From Nematostella vectensis (Eukaryota > Cnidaria > Anthozoa > Actiniaria > Edwardsiidae): 64,000 nucleotides of DNA. The DNA is taken from positions 12,274,085 to 12,338,084 of the forward strand of contig NC_064043.1 in assembly GCF_932526225.1 (NCBI RefSeq), in the 5' to 3' direction. The translations under genes and the position numbers were made by a program. This document shows positions 36,501 through 44,864 of this stretch, piece after piece; within the stretch, counting starts at the first letter, position 1, and the number at the start of each line of letters is the position of its first letter. The notes under the pieces are model-generated. The model was not told where the DNA came from. It did no database searches and saw nothing but the letters and a program-made list of their open reading frames with translations.

Positions 36501-36829
36501 TCAAAGAGGGAGGCAACGAAAAAATGATCTCTACTGAAAATGGAAATTTTCCCGGGCAACACTTCAGGAGCGTCAGATCGAAAGAGCACACGAGAAATTA
36601 ATCTACCCAGCGTTGAAATATTGCCCCATCAATGGCTATTTGTATGGAAAAATATTCATGTTTACTTGAATGAATTCCCTCGAAGAATACGAAGATAATT
36701 TGAGCGATTCGCATAAAGCTTTGACCGTTGATGCACCTGACAAGACTACTCGATTCCCAATTTTTCTGAATTACCTGGGCTTTCCTCTGCCTTTGAAGGC
36801 TTCGGTGTTAGCTTGTAGGCCTCTGCCAT
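6419..36829 (-). CDS. ATP8A: P4-ATPase phospholipid flippase, ATP8A type (43 coding exons)
   Basis: Flips aminophospholipids, mainly phosphatidylserine in this family, to the cytosolic leaflet, usually with a CDC50 partner. Exons, 5' to 3': 36829-36775, 32415-32313, 31306-31207, 30863-30765, 30691-30646, 30359-30319, 30151-30078, 29970-29901, 29567-29494, 29066-28996, 27756-27716, 27623-27497, 27093-27055, 26673-26582, 26290-26255, 26178-26101, 25939-25851, 25630-25573, 25460-25346, 25081-24999, 24686-24637, 24133-24064, 23655-23571, 22528-22389, 22155-21952, 21693-21616, 21549-21520, 21250-21168, 20239-20131, 19521-19444, 19073-18963, 18243-18169, 17730-17608, 16854-16776, 16687-16626, 16107-16051, 15721-15614, 15164-15076, 14839-14779, 14598-14555, 13677-13622, 13329-13286, 6472-6419. 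The sum is 3381 nt, 1126 residues; vertebrate ATP8A is about 1150. Landmarks: DGET at 187-190 (actuator), PISL at 336-339 (TM4), DKTGTLT with phospho-Asp389, TGDKQET at 648-654, GDGANDVGM at 770-778, and the ATP8A tail GFAFSQEE at 1096-1103. All catalytic motifs are intact. The first exon is the least certain. Confidence 0.93.
6488..12549. repeat. 56-bp satellite array, about 108 copies, inside last ATP8A intron
   Basis: A 56-bp unit (core ACGCAACGAAATGGCCAACC, then CAATCCTAGAGAAGCAAACA, then GAACGCGATCAAAACT) repeats head to tail with very few differences; the first 110 bp are degenerate. Common variants are AAACAG/CACACAG/ACAAACAG in one position and TAGAG/TGGAG/TTGAG in another. Stop-free stretches of 80 codons recur because three units equal 56 codons, but each ends in an in-frame TAG, so they are not genes. 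The array begins within about 20 bp of the acceptor of the last ATP8A exon. Confidence 0.97.
12755..12872 (+). repeat. G-rich GGGGTGGGT-type tract
   Basis: Several runs of three to six G separated by short T/A spacers (GGGGAGGGGTGGGT and GGGGAGGGGTGGGTGTTGG) on the plus strand. This could form G-quadruplex; on the ATP8A transcript it is C-rich. It lies in the last ATP8A intron. Confidence 0.6.
13978..14498. repeat. 36-bp minisatellite, about 14 copies, ATP8A intron 40
   Basis: The unit ACACCCAAGCTAGGTACCGG followed by TATTCATGGCCATGAT repeats almost perfectly, with one 40-bp variant near 14395 and a decayed last copy ending about 57 bp before the donor of the exon 14598-14555. Because 36 is a multiple of 3, the minus strand reads as a 12-residue repeat ([12 protein letters not shown]). 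Confidence 0.97.
15374..15545. repeat. GAT/GGT trinucleotide-hexanucleotide microsatellite
   Basis: A (GAT)n run turns into (GATGGT)n at about 15441-15510 and back to (GAT)n. It lies in the ATP8A intron between exons 15721-15614 and 15164-15076. All six frames look open here; none is a gene. Confidence 0.98.
15717..15857. repeat. 47-bp repeat, 3 copies, overlapping the acceptor of ATP8A exon 37
   Basis: The unit starts CCTAAACCAGCGACACATTT and recurs at 15721, 15768 and 15815. The first copy contains the real acceptor of exon 15721-15614 (minus strand TGGTTTAG, exon GTTTGC). The other two copies carry the same acceptor followed within six bases by GTAAGT, so each could act as a six-base micro-exon. 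Confidence 0.9.
16108..16540. repeat. About 56-bp degenerate repeat, 7-8 copies, upstream of ATP8A exon 36
   Basis: The core TTAATATGGCCTGGCAAGCT followed by CAGATATTACCCAAAC repeats with substitutions and small indels. The array starts within the polypyrimidine region of the acceptor for exon 16107-16051. Unrelated in sequence to the 56-bp satellite at 6488-12549 despite the equal period. Confidence 0.85.
18432..18594. mobile_element. GC-rich MITE with TA flanks, ATP8A intron
   Basis: The ends GGGTGATTTAGATC and GATCTAAATCATCC are inverse with one mismatch, and TA flanks each side, as with Tc1/mariner-type MITEs. The interior is rich in GGACGC/GCGTCC blocks (GACGCCGGCAAGAGGACGCC, GCCGGCGTCCCGCCC) that can fold back. 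No ORF. Confidence 0.6.
18883..19000. repeat. 78-bp tandem duplication over the donor of ATP8A exon 31
   Basis: The block beginning ACCTCGATGACAT and running through CAGACATTCTTGTAGAAC occurs at 18883 and 18961. The second occurrence is the real 3' end of exon 19073-18963 with its donor. The first is a diverged copy of the last 40 or so exon bases plus donor, placed in the intron just downstream. Confidence 0.85.
20131..20239 (-). CDS. ATP8A: ATP8A exon 29, GDGAND hinge motif
   Basis: Encodes V745 to Q780, including the P-domain motif [11 protein letters not shown] that coordinates Mg2+ and is present in every working P-type ATPase. It enters in phase 2 from exon 21250-21168 and leaves in phase 0 at donor GTAAGT. 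Its first third is the seed of the 76-bp array just upstream. Confidence 0.95.
20207..20723. repeat. 76-bp minisatellite, 6.8 copies, derived from ATP8A exon 29 and its acceptor
   Basis: Copies start CGAACGACCTGGGACTTCTG at 20207, 20283, 20359, 20435, 20511, 20587 and 20663. Each holds the first 33 bases of exon 20239-20131, its acceptor region and intron. In the exon copy the minus strand reads GCCCAG before GGTCTCC, a proper AG. In all other copies it reads GCCCAT, so the acceptor is destroyed by one base. Confidence 0.97.
22531..22752. repeat. 45-bp repeat, 4-5 copies, abutting acceptor of ATP8A exon 24
   Basis: The unit AGATCACACCAAGCAAATGG followed by TAGCAAACAATGCACAGAGT recurs at 22531, 22576, 22621, 22666 and 22716. 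The 50-bp fourth copy ends GCGCAAGCCT at about 22706-22715, exactly the exon start plus acceptor seen at 22519-22530. There is therefore a second copy of the exon 24 acceptor 185 bp upstream, and the sequence between is open in the same frame. Confidence 0.9.
26365..26545. mobile_element. MITE, GGATCTAGG family, copy 1 (ATP8A intron)
   Basis: Begins CAGGGGAGGATCTAGG and ends CCTGGATCAGCCCCT, imperfect inverse ends. Interior shared with the copy at 27234-27425, including AACAAGAAAT.ATA and GGAAATCCA.GG. No ORF. Confidence 0.55.
26646..26895. repeat. 125-bp tandem duplication over acceptor of ATP8A exon 14
   Basis: Blocks beginning GTTAGGCCATAGTTCTGTGG (26646) and GTTAGGACATAGTTCTGTGG (26771) are about 95% alike. 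The first contains the acceptor and first 28 bases of exon 26673-26582; the second is an intronic copy that keeps CTACAG and the following exon-like bases. Confidence 0.9.
27234..27425. mobile_element. MITE, GGATCTAGG family, copy 2 (ATP8A intron)
   Basis: Begins CCAGAGGTGGATCTAGG and ends CTCCTGGGTCTGCCC. Same family and orientation as 26365-26545, sharing most of the interior. No ORF. Confidence 0.55.
27956..28561 (+). mobile_element. hAT-like MITE rich in GCGTAATT, copy 1
   Basis: Starts CAGGGCTTCTGGAATTACGC and ends GTAATTCCAGAAGCCC, giving inverse ends of about 17 bp. The interior carries many GCGTAATTT motifs. A second copy at 31392-31962 lies in the opposite orientation in another intron of the same gene. 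No ORF; no clear target duplication. Confidence 0.75.
31003..31122. mobile_element. MITE, GCGCGTACCCAGG family, copy 1
   Basis: Short element with GTACACAGGGG at left, GGCCAAAA inside and CCTGGGTACGCGCCTG at right. Related copies are at about 47677-47790 and 51190-51357; all keep the order GGCCAAAA/GGCCAATG, GGAATCT, TACTATG or TACCATT, then ATGACTG. Confidence 0.55.
31392..31962 (-). mobile_element. hAT-like MITE rich in GCGTAATT, copy 2 (inverted)
   Basis: The same element as 27956-28561 in reverse: its right end (GCGTAATTCCAGAAGCCCTG) is the inverse of the first copy's left end, and the interior matches throughout, with indels. CTAGG occurs on both flanks. It lies in the intron between ATP8A exons 32415-32313 and 31306-31207. 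Confidence 0.75.
32416..36774. other. ATP8A first intron (4.4 kb)
   Basis: AT-rich with no convincing exon. It contains a fragment of a CCCGTACCCAGGATTTTTCT-type repeat near 32583, a diverged relative of the 898-1167 element near 34490-34690, an ATC microsatellite at about 36200 and many AT-rich simple runs. I see no open frame with matching splice phase. Confidence 0.5.
36775..36829 (-). CDS. ATP8A: ATP8A first coding exon (main model)
   Basis: ATG opens [18 protein letters not shown] and ends one base into a codon at donor GTAATT (36774), matching the phase-1 start of exon 32415-32313. An upstream ATG at 36917 gives a six-codon ORF (MADSVG, then TAG). That ORF contains CTGTAG/GTTAGT, a possible donor also in phase 1, so an alternative N-terminus MADSV could splice to the same exon 2. 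Confidence 0.6.
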
Positions 36830-38485
36830 AATTTCGTTAAATCCACTACCACATTCTTGGTACTTTCGAGGGGTACATGGGGATTTCCTAAATAAACTAA
36901 CCTACAGAATCCGCCATATTTTCATTTCCATTAGCAGCTGTGAAGGAAGCTCGCCCTACTGCGCATGCTCAGTGATTCAAAAACACATTCCCAGCCCTCC
37001 AGCCCCTCCCCTCAATTGTAAGGAACACAGGGTAACCATAACGTGGTGTGCGTGACAAAATAGAAATCAATTTTGATGAAACATGAAAATACCTGAATAA
37101 ATGAATTCAAGAATCGAAATAGAACAAGCTTGTGAAAGCTCCATGGCTTAATAGTATAGTACTAGAGGAACCTATTCGTTCAAACGAATGTTTGGAACGT
37201 TTTGTGCTTCACTACAAGAATGTAGCTTGTTTTACCTTGATCGTTTTCTATAAGACTCATGTTTGCACCATTATCTCCTCTTCCCGGCTGTTCTGGCGTA
37301 GAAAACCCTACACGCTCATTCCAAATTACTGTCTCCTCCAACTCTTTTCTAGCCATTTCGCTTCAACAAGCACAATTGTTCCTCGGCTTCTTCCGCCTTC
37401 TACATTACGCGAAAACAAGCACATTAAGAATATAGAAATCCAAATACATTGTACTCTTCAACGTGCAAGGGCCTGCTTCAGGTACTGTTTTTCGATTAGG
37501 AACGAATCCTTGGACTGCAGCATAGAATCATAAGAGTAAATTATTCCGAGAAAGGCAACAGGAAATAAAGTTGCGTGACGAAGACCACACGTCACGCACT
37601 GCGTCATGTCACGGATGTGACATGATTTACAAGTCCTGGAGAACCAGAAAAAATAGACAGTTCCTGTGGCATATCTTCAAATAATTTTCCATTTTTCTTC
37701 CAGTAAATAAATATGAAACTTCAAGCATAATAACCAGAAATTTTACTGTTTTTAATGTTATTCAACTTTTGCTCACTATTAAAACATTGCAAACGTTTTT
37801 CTATAATTTACACATATCAATGACAGTTACCAGTGGTGTTGAAAACACAGCTCCATGTATTTCACACAGATTTTAATTCCTGCTATTTCTGCTTTTCTAT
37901 ATCCAAACAAGATTCTTTTACATTCCTTGAAAAAAAAAAAAAAAAGAATGCCCAAGCACATCAATAGGTATTAGCTTCCTAGCAGACACATTGGCCAGTT
38001 TGGTTTGTGGGGGGGCATTAGAAGAAAATGTCCTTTAAAGGCATAAACACCCCCACCCCTCCCTCACTCTAAACTCTGGCTATAGATCTGCAAAGGATGG
38101 TGCATCCCTTTCATTTGTTGGAATAAGCTGAGCCGGTATCCTATTGCTTAGTTCAGAACCAGACAGTGGTACAGCAAATAATGCTCTGAAAATAACTCCA
38201 GAATGATTTAGAACCTTAAAATGCAGTTGATTTCACCAGAAACAATACCACATACTAGGGGGATCCTTATCTTTTACACTGATGGCTATGCATTTACATA
38301 AATGAAACACTCTTAGCATGAAGTAAGAGATTTTCTTGATATTCACAAAGTGGAATTCTTCAAGACTATACACTAGTCTGACCAATCTATGTACAATATA
38401 AAATACTAATTGAATGTTATATTTTACAGGTTTCAAAAAAGGCATTTCATAAAATGCCACATTGAGAAAAAAGAGCAATAACACT
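36830..38485. other. Region between ATP8A 5' end and SAP30L 3' end
   Basis: The first 150-200 bp upstream of the ATP8A start (to about 37020) are likely its 5' leader and promoter; no TATA box is obvious. The rest is AT-rich. A 133-codon open frame at 37132-37533 lacks an ATG start and recognisable features. A poly-A run is at about 37929-37946. Confidence 0.4.
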
Positions 38486-41400
38486 TCAGCTATTGTCCTG
38501 CTTCTGGTCCAGCTTACTCTTGTTGGTCTTCACCATGTAAATAAAGTATGCAACGGTTTCCTTCTCAGGGCAGTCAATCTGTTTAAAATGTCTCTGGATG
38601 GTCTGGAAAATAAGAGCAATGAATACAAATAAGGACGAAAAAGAATATATCACTAAGGGGCTGACCATTTGACTTTTGAGAGGGGGGTAAGCTTTTTTGG
38701 GGTGTGCAAATGCTTTTTAAAGCATTTGAGTGCAAAATTATTTATACCGATGCAGGATATTTTTTGTCCATCAATTGGTGCAGGATATTTTTTTCAGCCC
38801 AAAGGGCCGTACAGGATAATTTTTTTTCAAAAAAGCTCACCCCCTTAAAAGTCAAATGGTTGGCCCCTAAGTTGTAGTGTCAAACAAGAAAATAAAATCT
38901 TTATAGTGGCAAATGTCATTTTTTTACTATGATTTGATGACTGAGATTGTAAAAGCCGGGTACTTTGATTTCCTTTGATGATGAGTATGCATGCATACAA
39001 CACAATTCATGCCACAATGTGCAAGTATAAGAACATGTGATCATCCAAACAATGGGATGCTACCGTCTTTATACTCATACTTGTGTGATGGGCTTCCACC
39101 AAATAGCACAATGCAGGCAATCTGACTTTTTGGTTTAAGCCGGGCTGGGATCCTTGAGCCAGCAACATCTGGTACTAGTTCTAGTTCATCTACTCTCAAA
39201 ACATTGTAACATGCGACATATCTTGAAACCATGAAACAAAAACAGTTCTCATATAGTTGCAAAACATTTCTATATTGGCAGCTGAAATACTTGTGGATGT
39301 TTTTGGGCAGCTAAGCACGGAAACATTTAAAGTACCTGTGGCATCAAACTCTTAAGTTCCGGGTTTATACCAATAAATCAGTAGTTTAGGACTTGAAAAT
39401 AAACCATCAAACTATTAAGTTCCGGGTTTATACCAATAAATCAGTAGTTTAGGACTTGAAAATAAACCATACCAAGTTTTATTACCATACGACGGGTTTT
39501 CGTGGGGTTTTGCAGGCATTTAAATGTAACTAATATCGCACTCTCAAGCGAAAAGTGAACCCACTTTTCGAAAGTGCCAGAGGTTCCTCATTGATTCAGG
39601 AATCCTGAAGAGCAAATTTTCTATTATTTTCGGGCCCACTGCATTTCCCCTTATTTCTAAGGAAAAAGGTACGTACGAAAAAATTTGTCGATTGATTTTT
39701 TTTAATTAGTTTTTGTCAGTTTTTGAGTTAACAAAAGCAGGGACGCAGTTCTAATTGGATTGAATCATTATAAGGCCTTGAATCAATTTCTTTAAGTTGG
39801 GGTATCAATTATCGTATGATCAAAGAAAAGCCTGAAAATTCTAAATCTGTGAAGTTTTATATTTCCAATTCTTAACTGTAATCAACCACAAACATTAATC
39901 TGTCTAATTTGAAATTGAGAGTTCCTATGCTCAATGCCATAAATGACCCAACAGGTAGCACACATGAATACGAATCCCTCGATCTGCGGTTTGATTCCCG
40001 CATGTTTTACATGTAATACATGTTTTTTGTTTTCTTTATTTTCTTTATCCTTTTCCTTTTCTTTTACAACAAAGGGTTGTTTGAATAATTTTTAATTGCT
40101 AATCCCCTAAAAAGCGTTTTTTTATTTAAAAAATAATGCACTTCTTCTTGAAAATAAAGCATAACAACAACAGTTTTTCCATGTATTATTTTAGCCACAA
40201 AAAAAAGGAAAAGCTTTTAAACTTTTTTTTAAACATTCCAGACCTCTTCAAAGTAAAATAAGTCATTCTAAAGCTACCCGATTAAAAAATTTCTTGCACA
40301 TTTTAGCTTAATGCAAGCACCCGCTGTTCTCACTGCGTGCGGGCTCGTTTTATGGGGTCAACTTCTGAAAAGGAAGAGCTGTTTTTAAACACTTGTATCT
40401 TTGCCCGTGGTCAAATTTCAATATTTTTTCTGATGTCATATGAAAACTCTTTACCTATTCTTCATCTCAGGATAAGTAAATATTAGAAACAAGTTACTGG
40501 AATTTGATGCTTGTGGCACTACAGATCACATGATACATCATTTTAGTGGCATGTGTAATAGTTTAGCCAAGTCCTTAGACTGCAAGCAAGCAACAATGGC
40601 ATAACAATAGGGGACTTGCGCTAAGAGATCATGTGACTGTTTGGGTGGCAAACTAGCGCGCGCTTAGCCTTTTAGAGGCAAAATAACAGCAACAAAAAGC
40701 TACTTAACCCATTGACTCCTGGCTTTTTTGGAGCTGAATTTACAAATAACAGACTGAAAACAGATACCTCCCCCCCTATTCTGAGTTTTATACAGCCCGT
40801 CAAAGTCAAACACAGCTGCACCTAGTCAGCGGTATCCAAGCTTTCCAACAGTGCTTTGCGGTCCCCACTTTTAATCCCTCGTCGTTGTGCTGAAGCGAGC
40901 ACAAGTTGATGGTTGCTTGTATTTTTCATCAAAAATACAGCTATGAGCATATTAGGAGAGTGTCTTAGGACATCATGAAGTCTTATGGGGCATAATTGAG
41001 TGCTTTGATTATGGATATTTGCAAGCAAAGGTGGATTCATGATGATCTTTTCTTGTTTGGCTTTGCCTGGATAAGAAAATAATTTTCTAATGAATCACCA
41101 CAGCTCTCCTAAAGCTGTCTTTTCTGAAACCAAATTGATTGCAAAATTGTTTACACTGCTATTCTGGGTCTGTATGACCTGGAATTGATTTTTTTTGGCT
41201 TTGGGGTGAAAAAACTTATAAAAAACCATCTGATTTTGGGGAGAGGAGTGTTGACTGACCCTCCCCTTGTGAATTTTTCCCTGGATCTCCCAGAATGCTT
41301 TTCAATCCGTAAAGGCATCTTCGTGGTTTTACAAGCCTTCAAGGAGTGGACATTGTGTTTTGAGGCCATGGAAATGAATCTGGAGGATCAGAATAAAGTT

Positions 41401-42842
41401 ATCTATTTGTGTCTTGAGCTGTGTTTGCTGATCTCTCTCCCTTGTAATTTTGAGCGTTTTATTGAGAGGGGTGATTCTGCTTTACTTTCCTTGTTCGATT
41501 TGAAATTTGTTGAAGAACCTGTGCTATTATTTGGCTTAAGAGTAGTTGCCAACACCTTGGTTGGATGCATATCTTCAAGACCATTTATCCCTTAGACTGA
41601 TGCCTGAGTATCTTCATCTTGTTGTGTTTAGTTTGCATTTATGAATTTTTTGGGTTGTGGGTACTTCCCAAAGCCGGTACAGGCCGGTTGAGGGGCCAAT
41701 GTGTTTATAAGCACTTAGAAAACCAGAACTCCTTTTTTTTTTTCAAAAAGGGTTTAGTTTCATTTAGAGAATTTAATTCTTCATCGTTCTCTTGTGTGAC
41801 GGGTGCAGTCATTTCAATTTTTTTGTTTGATCATTTTGTTTTGAATTTGCCACCAAATAGGCTAATTTTGCAGTTAATCACCCACTCAGCTGTTCCAAAA
41901 GACATTAAAGTTGTGTTCAATATTGTCAACAGCTCAAATAAATAAGGTTCTGCAAAAGTTTGATATGAATAGAGAACATTCAATCAGGGATTTTCTTAAC
42001 AAGGAGAACAAAAACTGTATGGTCAGTGAGTCACTCCATTTCAAAATAAACTGCCGATGTAGTAATTTAAGATGTACACTACAATTTAGGCTTTCTTATT
42101 TGCATAAACAAGATATAAAAACATTAGAGGCATCGCAAACCTCAACAAGTTGAGCCTTGTTCAGTCCTTGCCTCGTCTGGAGTTTGTAATGGCGCTTGTA
42201 CCTTCGGAGGGTGTTAACTTGAAGCGTACAGAAATCAACCTGTAAAAAACATGGGACTCAAAAACTACAGCGTTCGTGTAAACATGTGACTTGACTGATT
42301 CAAACCGACCTAAATCCAAAGACATGCGAAGAAAGAAGGCACAACTACGCTGATATAGACATCTAGAGGCTACGGGATAATTATGACCTTTGGAGTCATG
42401 TGGCTAACATAGAGGGCCTAGGTTTATATAACAATTGTATGAAAAGGCAGAGGTAAACTCACGTCTAACGAATCGTGATCGTCCTCTGATTCTTTTCGTT
42501 TTCTTTTGCTTCTTACGCTCTGAATCATGTTTTTGTGGTGTTCACATATGTAAATGTGACGAGCCTTCAGGAGAAACAAGCAGAACACGAAATTATTGAT
42601 AAATCCAAACACAAAACATGACTTTAGTAGGAGAGATTAGTGAAGATGAAACGCTCAAATGACAAACTTACATTTACGTCGAGCGACAACTTGAGTTTTC
42701 TCTGAGCGACAGTCTTCTGTATTCGTTTTGAATAGCTCGCATTTCCAGCCGTTAACTTGCAGCGATTACCATCTTCGACCAGACAGCAAATCTGCTCGCT
42801 TTTAGCGGTTTGCTCTTCTTGTTCGCTTCGATACCCGTTCAT
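38486..42842 (-). CDS. SAP30L: SAP30/SAP30L, Sin3-HDAC complex subunit
   Basis: Four exons: 42842-42672 (57 codons), 42564-42463 (34), 42239-42141 (33) and 38602-38486 (38 plus TGA), all phase 0, giving 162 residues; human SAP30L has 183. The N-terminus has [10 protein letters not shown] at 19-28 and, after the first intron, HIYICEHHK at 60-68. These supply the Cys3His zinc-binding residues (Cys19 or Cys20, Cys28, Cys64 and His67). A basic [10 protein letters not shown] segment (nuclear localisation, phosphoinositide/DNA contact) follows. Exon 3 reads [20 protein letters not shown], and exon 4 [20 protein letters not shown] then [12 protein letters not shown], the Sin3-binding half. It bridges Sin3 and HDACs in transcriptional repression. 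The N-terminal extension before the zinc finger is shorter than in vertebrates. The last intron is 3.5 kb. Confidence 0.95.
38654..38870. mobile_element. PIF/Harbinger-type MITE with TAA duplication
   Basis: TAA at 38654-38656 and 38868-38870 flanks a 211-bp element. Its ends GGGGCTGACCATTTGACTTT and AAAGTCAAATGGTTGGCCCC are inverse with two mismatches. The TAA target and end structure fit Harbinger-like MITEs. It is in the last intron of SAP30L, just upstream of its last exon. Confidence 0.75.
39342..39467. repeat. 63-bp tandem duplication
   Basis: The block starting CATCAAACTCTTAAGTTCCG and ending AAATAAAC occurs twice (39342 and 39405) with one difference. It lies in the SAP30L intron. 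Confidence 0.9.
41128..42153 (+). other. Cluster of plus-strand open frames inside SAP30L last intron
   Basis: Three long frames follow each other: 41128-41595 (155 codons, no internal stop, no ATG near its start), 41619-41945 (108 codons, first base TTG) and 41911-42153 (80 codons, overlapping SAP30L exon 3 on the other strand). Residue use is fairly protein-like (for example [17 protein letters not shown] and [13 protein letters not shown]) and unusual for intron of this length. I recognise no family. It may be a decayed mobile-element ORF with frameshifts or simply chance. Confidence 0.25.
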
Positions 42843-43684
42843 TTTTACAAAGGAAAATACGAGATTCGTGCTCGAAGATCTTGAAAATCGCTCCTCTCGC
42901 GTTTGTTGTCCACATGTCAATGACGTCACGGCGAGATAGAACGGCAACTGTGATTGGACAAAAGGAACAATGAGAGGGAGGGGCATCGGCTTGACGGCTT
43001 GTATATTTTTTTAGGGGTGCGGGGGGGGGGGGGGGGGGGGGGGGGGGGGAGGGAGCAGCCGTGAACAGATAAAATTTGTTAAAAATCGCCGTGGCGATGT
43101 GAGGCGATGTGAATTGCCTTGTAGTTGTAGCGGCCAATCAGAATTCAAATTTGAAATTTGAGTGGAGCGCGCTAGACCCAGCCTTGCTTGCTTCACTATT
43201 TGCACTGTGCCATTCTTTTGTAAAAGCCTCAATACTTTGACAAGTTACTGCGTTTCCATATACACAAGCAACTATGCCTAAAGTTTCAAAAAAACTTCAA
43301 AGAAACGGGGGGGGGGAGGGAGCAGCCGTGAACAGATAAAATTTGATAAAAATCGCTGTGGCGATGTGAGGTTGAAACTACTCTTAGATTCAATTAAAAG
43401 TCCTCACGTAAGAATGCATTTCCTTCAGATCTCTTGGTTATACGCTTTATTGTCAAGAGCAATGGAATATATCAGAAAGCAAGGCTCTTGTGCATGCAGA
43501 AGGCGGGAAAATGAACCAATCAAATTGCCTTGTAGTTGTAGCAGCCAATCAGAATTCAAATTTGAAATTTGAGTGGAGCGCGCTAGACCCAGCCTTGCTT
43601 GCTTCACTATTTGCACTGTGCCATTCTTTTGTAAAAGCCTCAATACTTTGACAAGTTATTGCCTTTCCATATACACAAGCAACT
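42843..43684. promoter_or_regulatory. Divergent promoter region of SAP30L and HMGB
   Basis: 842 bp separate the two start codons. A perfect CRE, TGACGTCA, is at 42921-42928, 79 bp from the SAP30L ATG, and an inverted CCAAT box (ATTGG) is near 42953. CCAAT boxes on the plus strand are at 43134, 43516 and 43545. A G run of about 29 bases lies at 43021-43049. The HMGB-side sequence is duplicated (43045-43300 and 43313-43700). Confidence 0.65.
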
Positions 43685-43705
43685 ATGCCTAAAGTTTCAA
43701 AGAAA
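43045..43705. repeat. Partial tandem duplication of HMGB promoter and start
   Basis: Copy A (about 43045-43300) and copy B (about 43313-43705) share GAGGGAGCAGCCGTGAACAG at their left and, at their right, the block from TTGCCTTGTAGTTGTAGC through the CCAAT box, the GGAGCGCGCTAGACCC motif and the ATG context CAACTATGCCTAAAGTTTCA. Copy B has about 150 bp more in the middle (43371-43520). Copy A's ATG (43274) diverges after six codons and stops at 43337-43339 after 21 codons. Confidence 0.95.
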
Positions 43706-44864
43706 GACCCAAACAAGCCGAAGGGGGCAAAAAGTGCTTACAACTTTTTTCTTCAGGATCAGAGGGAAAAGCTACAAAGAGAAGAAGGGAAATTTTCACT
43801 GGCAGACTTCTCAAAAGTTTCAGCCGAAAAATGGAAAAACATGAGCGAGGAAGAAAAAGAGACGTTCGTCCAGAAAGCGGGAAAGGACAAGGAAAGATTC
43901 AAAGAAGAGATGCAAAGCTACACCCCTCCGCCATCAGAAGAGTCAGGAAAAAAGAAAAGAAAGAAGCAAACTAAGGACCCAAATAAACCAAAAAGATGTC
44001 TGTAAGTATATTTGAGGTCAAAAAAGGCGGGAGTCGCCATATTTTATAATCAGTTATCACGTTCCGTCTAAAAAAGGCTGCGGGGAGGAAAGTAGTCTAT
44101 AGGATAAGCCACAAAAGACGTCTATTTTGATGTTTGTCTTGTGGATTTTGAATACTTAAAAAAGACGAAAGTTTTTTTTAGCTTTTGTGTGTGAAATGTT
44201 AACCGTCCTCTTTTAACAGAAAATCTTTATTTGAGTTAGCTCATAAAAGGCAAGGCTATTGTAAAAGGGGCTTCAAGAAGTTTAAGAAATTAAAATGTCG
44301 AAATCGAAATTAAGATTCTTCAGTTCTCAATTGAAAAGCAAATAGCGAAAAGCTTTATTTTTCACGGCCATTACATTTTGCACAGTTGCATCCATCCCTT
44401 TTATCCATCCCCTTTATCCCTACTTGTACTTTACAGAACTTTTTTGATTAAAGATTGAGGAACACATATTTCTTGTGTGTTTAAGTCATGTATTGTTCCT
44501 TCTGCTTCTCTTGATAGACACAGAAAAGAGGAAATTGCATATTCTAAAAAATATATATTCTTGCAAATGAAGATAACTAGTATCTATTTTTATTCATTTT
44601 AGATCAGCATACTTCCATTTTATCAATCTCAAGCGTGATGATGTCAAGAAAGATAACCCTAACGCCAGTGGAGGCGCTCTTTCAAAAGTCCTAGGGGAGA
44701 TGTGGTCTAAAATGACAGATGATGACAAGACGCAATACCAAGACATGGCAAAAAAAGACAAAGTCAGATACGAGTCTGAGATGAAAGCCTTTAAAGCTGG
44801 TAAACTTCCAGCAAAACACAATAAAACAAAAGAAGTAGAGGAAGATGAAGAAGTAGAAGCCTAG
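43685..44864 (+). CDS. HMGB: HMGB protein with two HMG boxes and acidic tail
   Basis: Two exons, 43685-44001 and 44603-44864, join in phase 2 at a Leu codon (TGTCT then A) with donor GTAAGT and acceptor TTTTAG; total 192 residues. Box A opens KKDPNKPKGAKSAYNFFLQD and continues through EKWKNMSEEEKETF. Box B spans the splice from KDPNKPKRCLSAYFHFINLK through LGEMWSKMTDDDKTQYQDMA. The end is a short acidic tail (EVEEDEEVEA), shorter than in vertebrate HMGB1. These proteins bend DNA without sequence preference and help assemble nucleoprotein complexes; vertebrate relatives also act extracellularly. The start is the second of two near-identical ATG contexts; only this one leads into the domain. 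Confidence 0.95.

Noticed and set aside
37132-37533. 133-codon plus-strand frame between ATP8A and SAP30L
   Set aside because: Begins GTG, not ATG; no domain, no splice-compatible neighbours, AT-rich background.
39935-40010. Possible tRNA or tRNA-derived SINE (GGTTTGATTCC resembles a B box at 39988-39998)
   Set aside because: No convincing A box, no pairing acceptor stem and no cloverleaf by eye.
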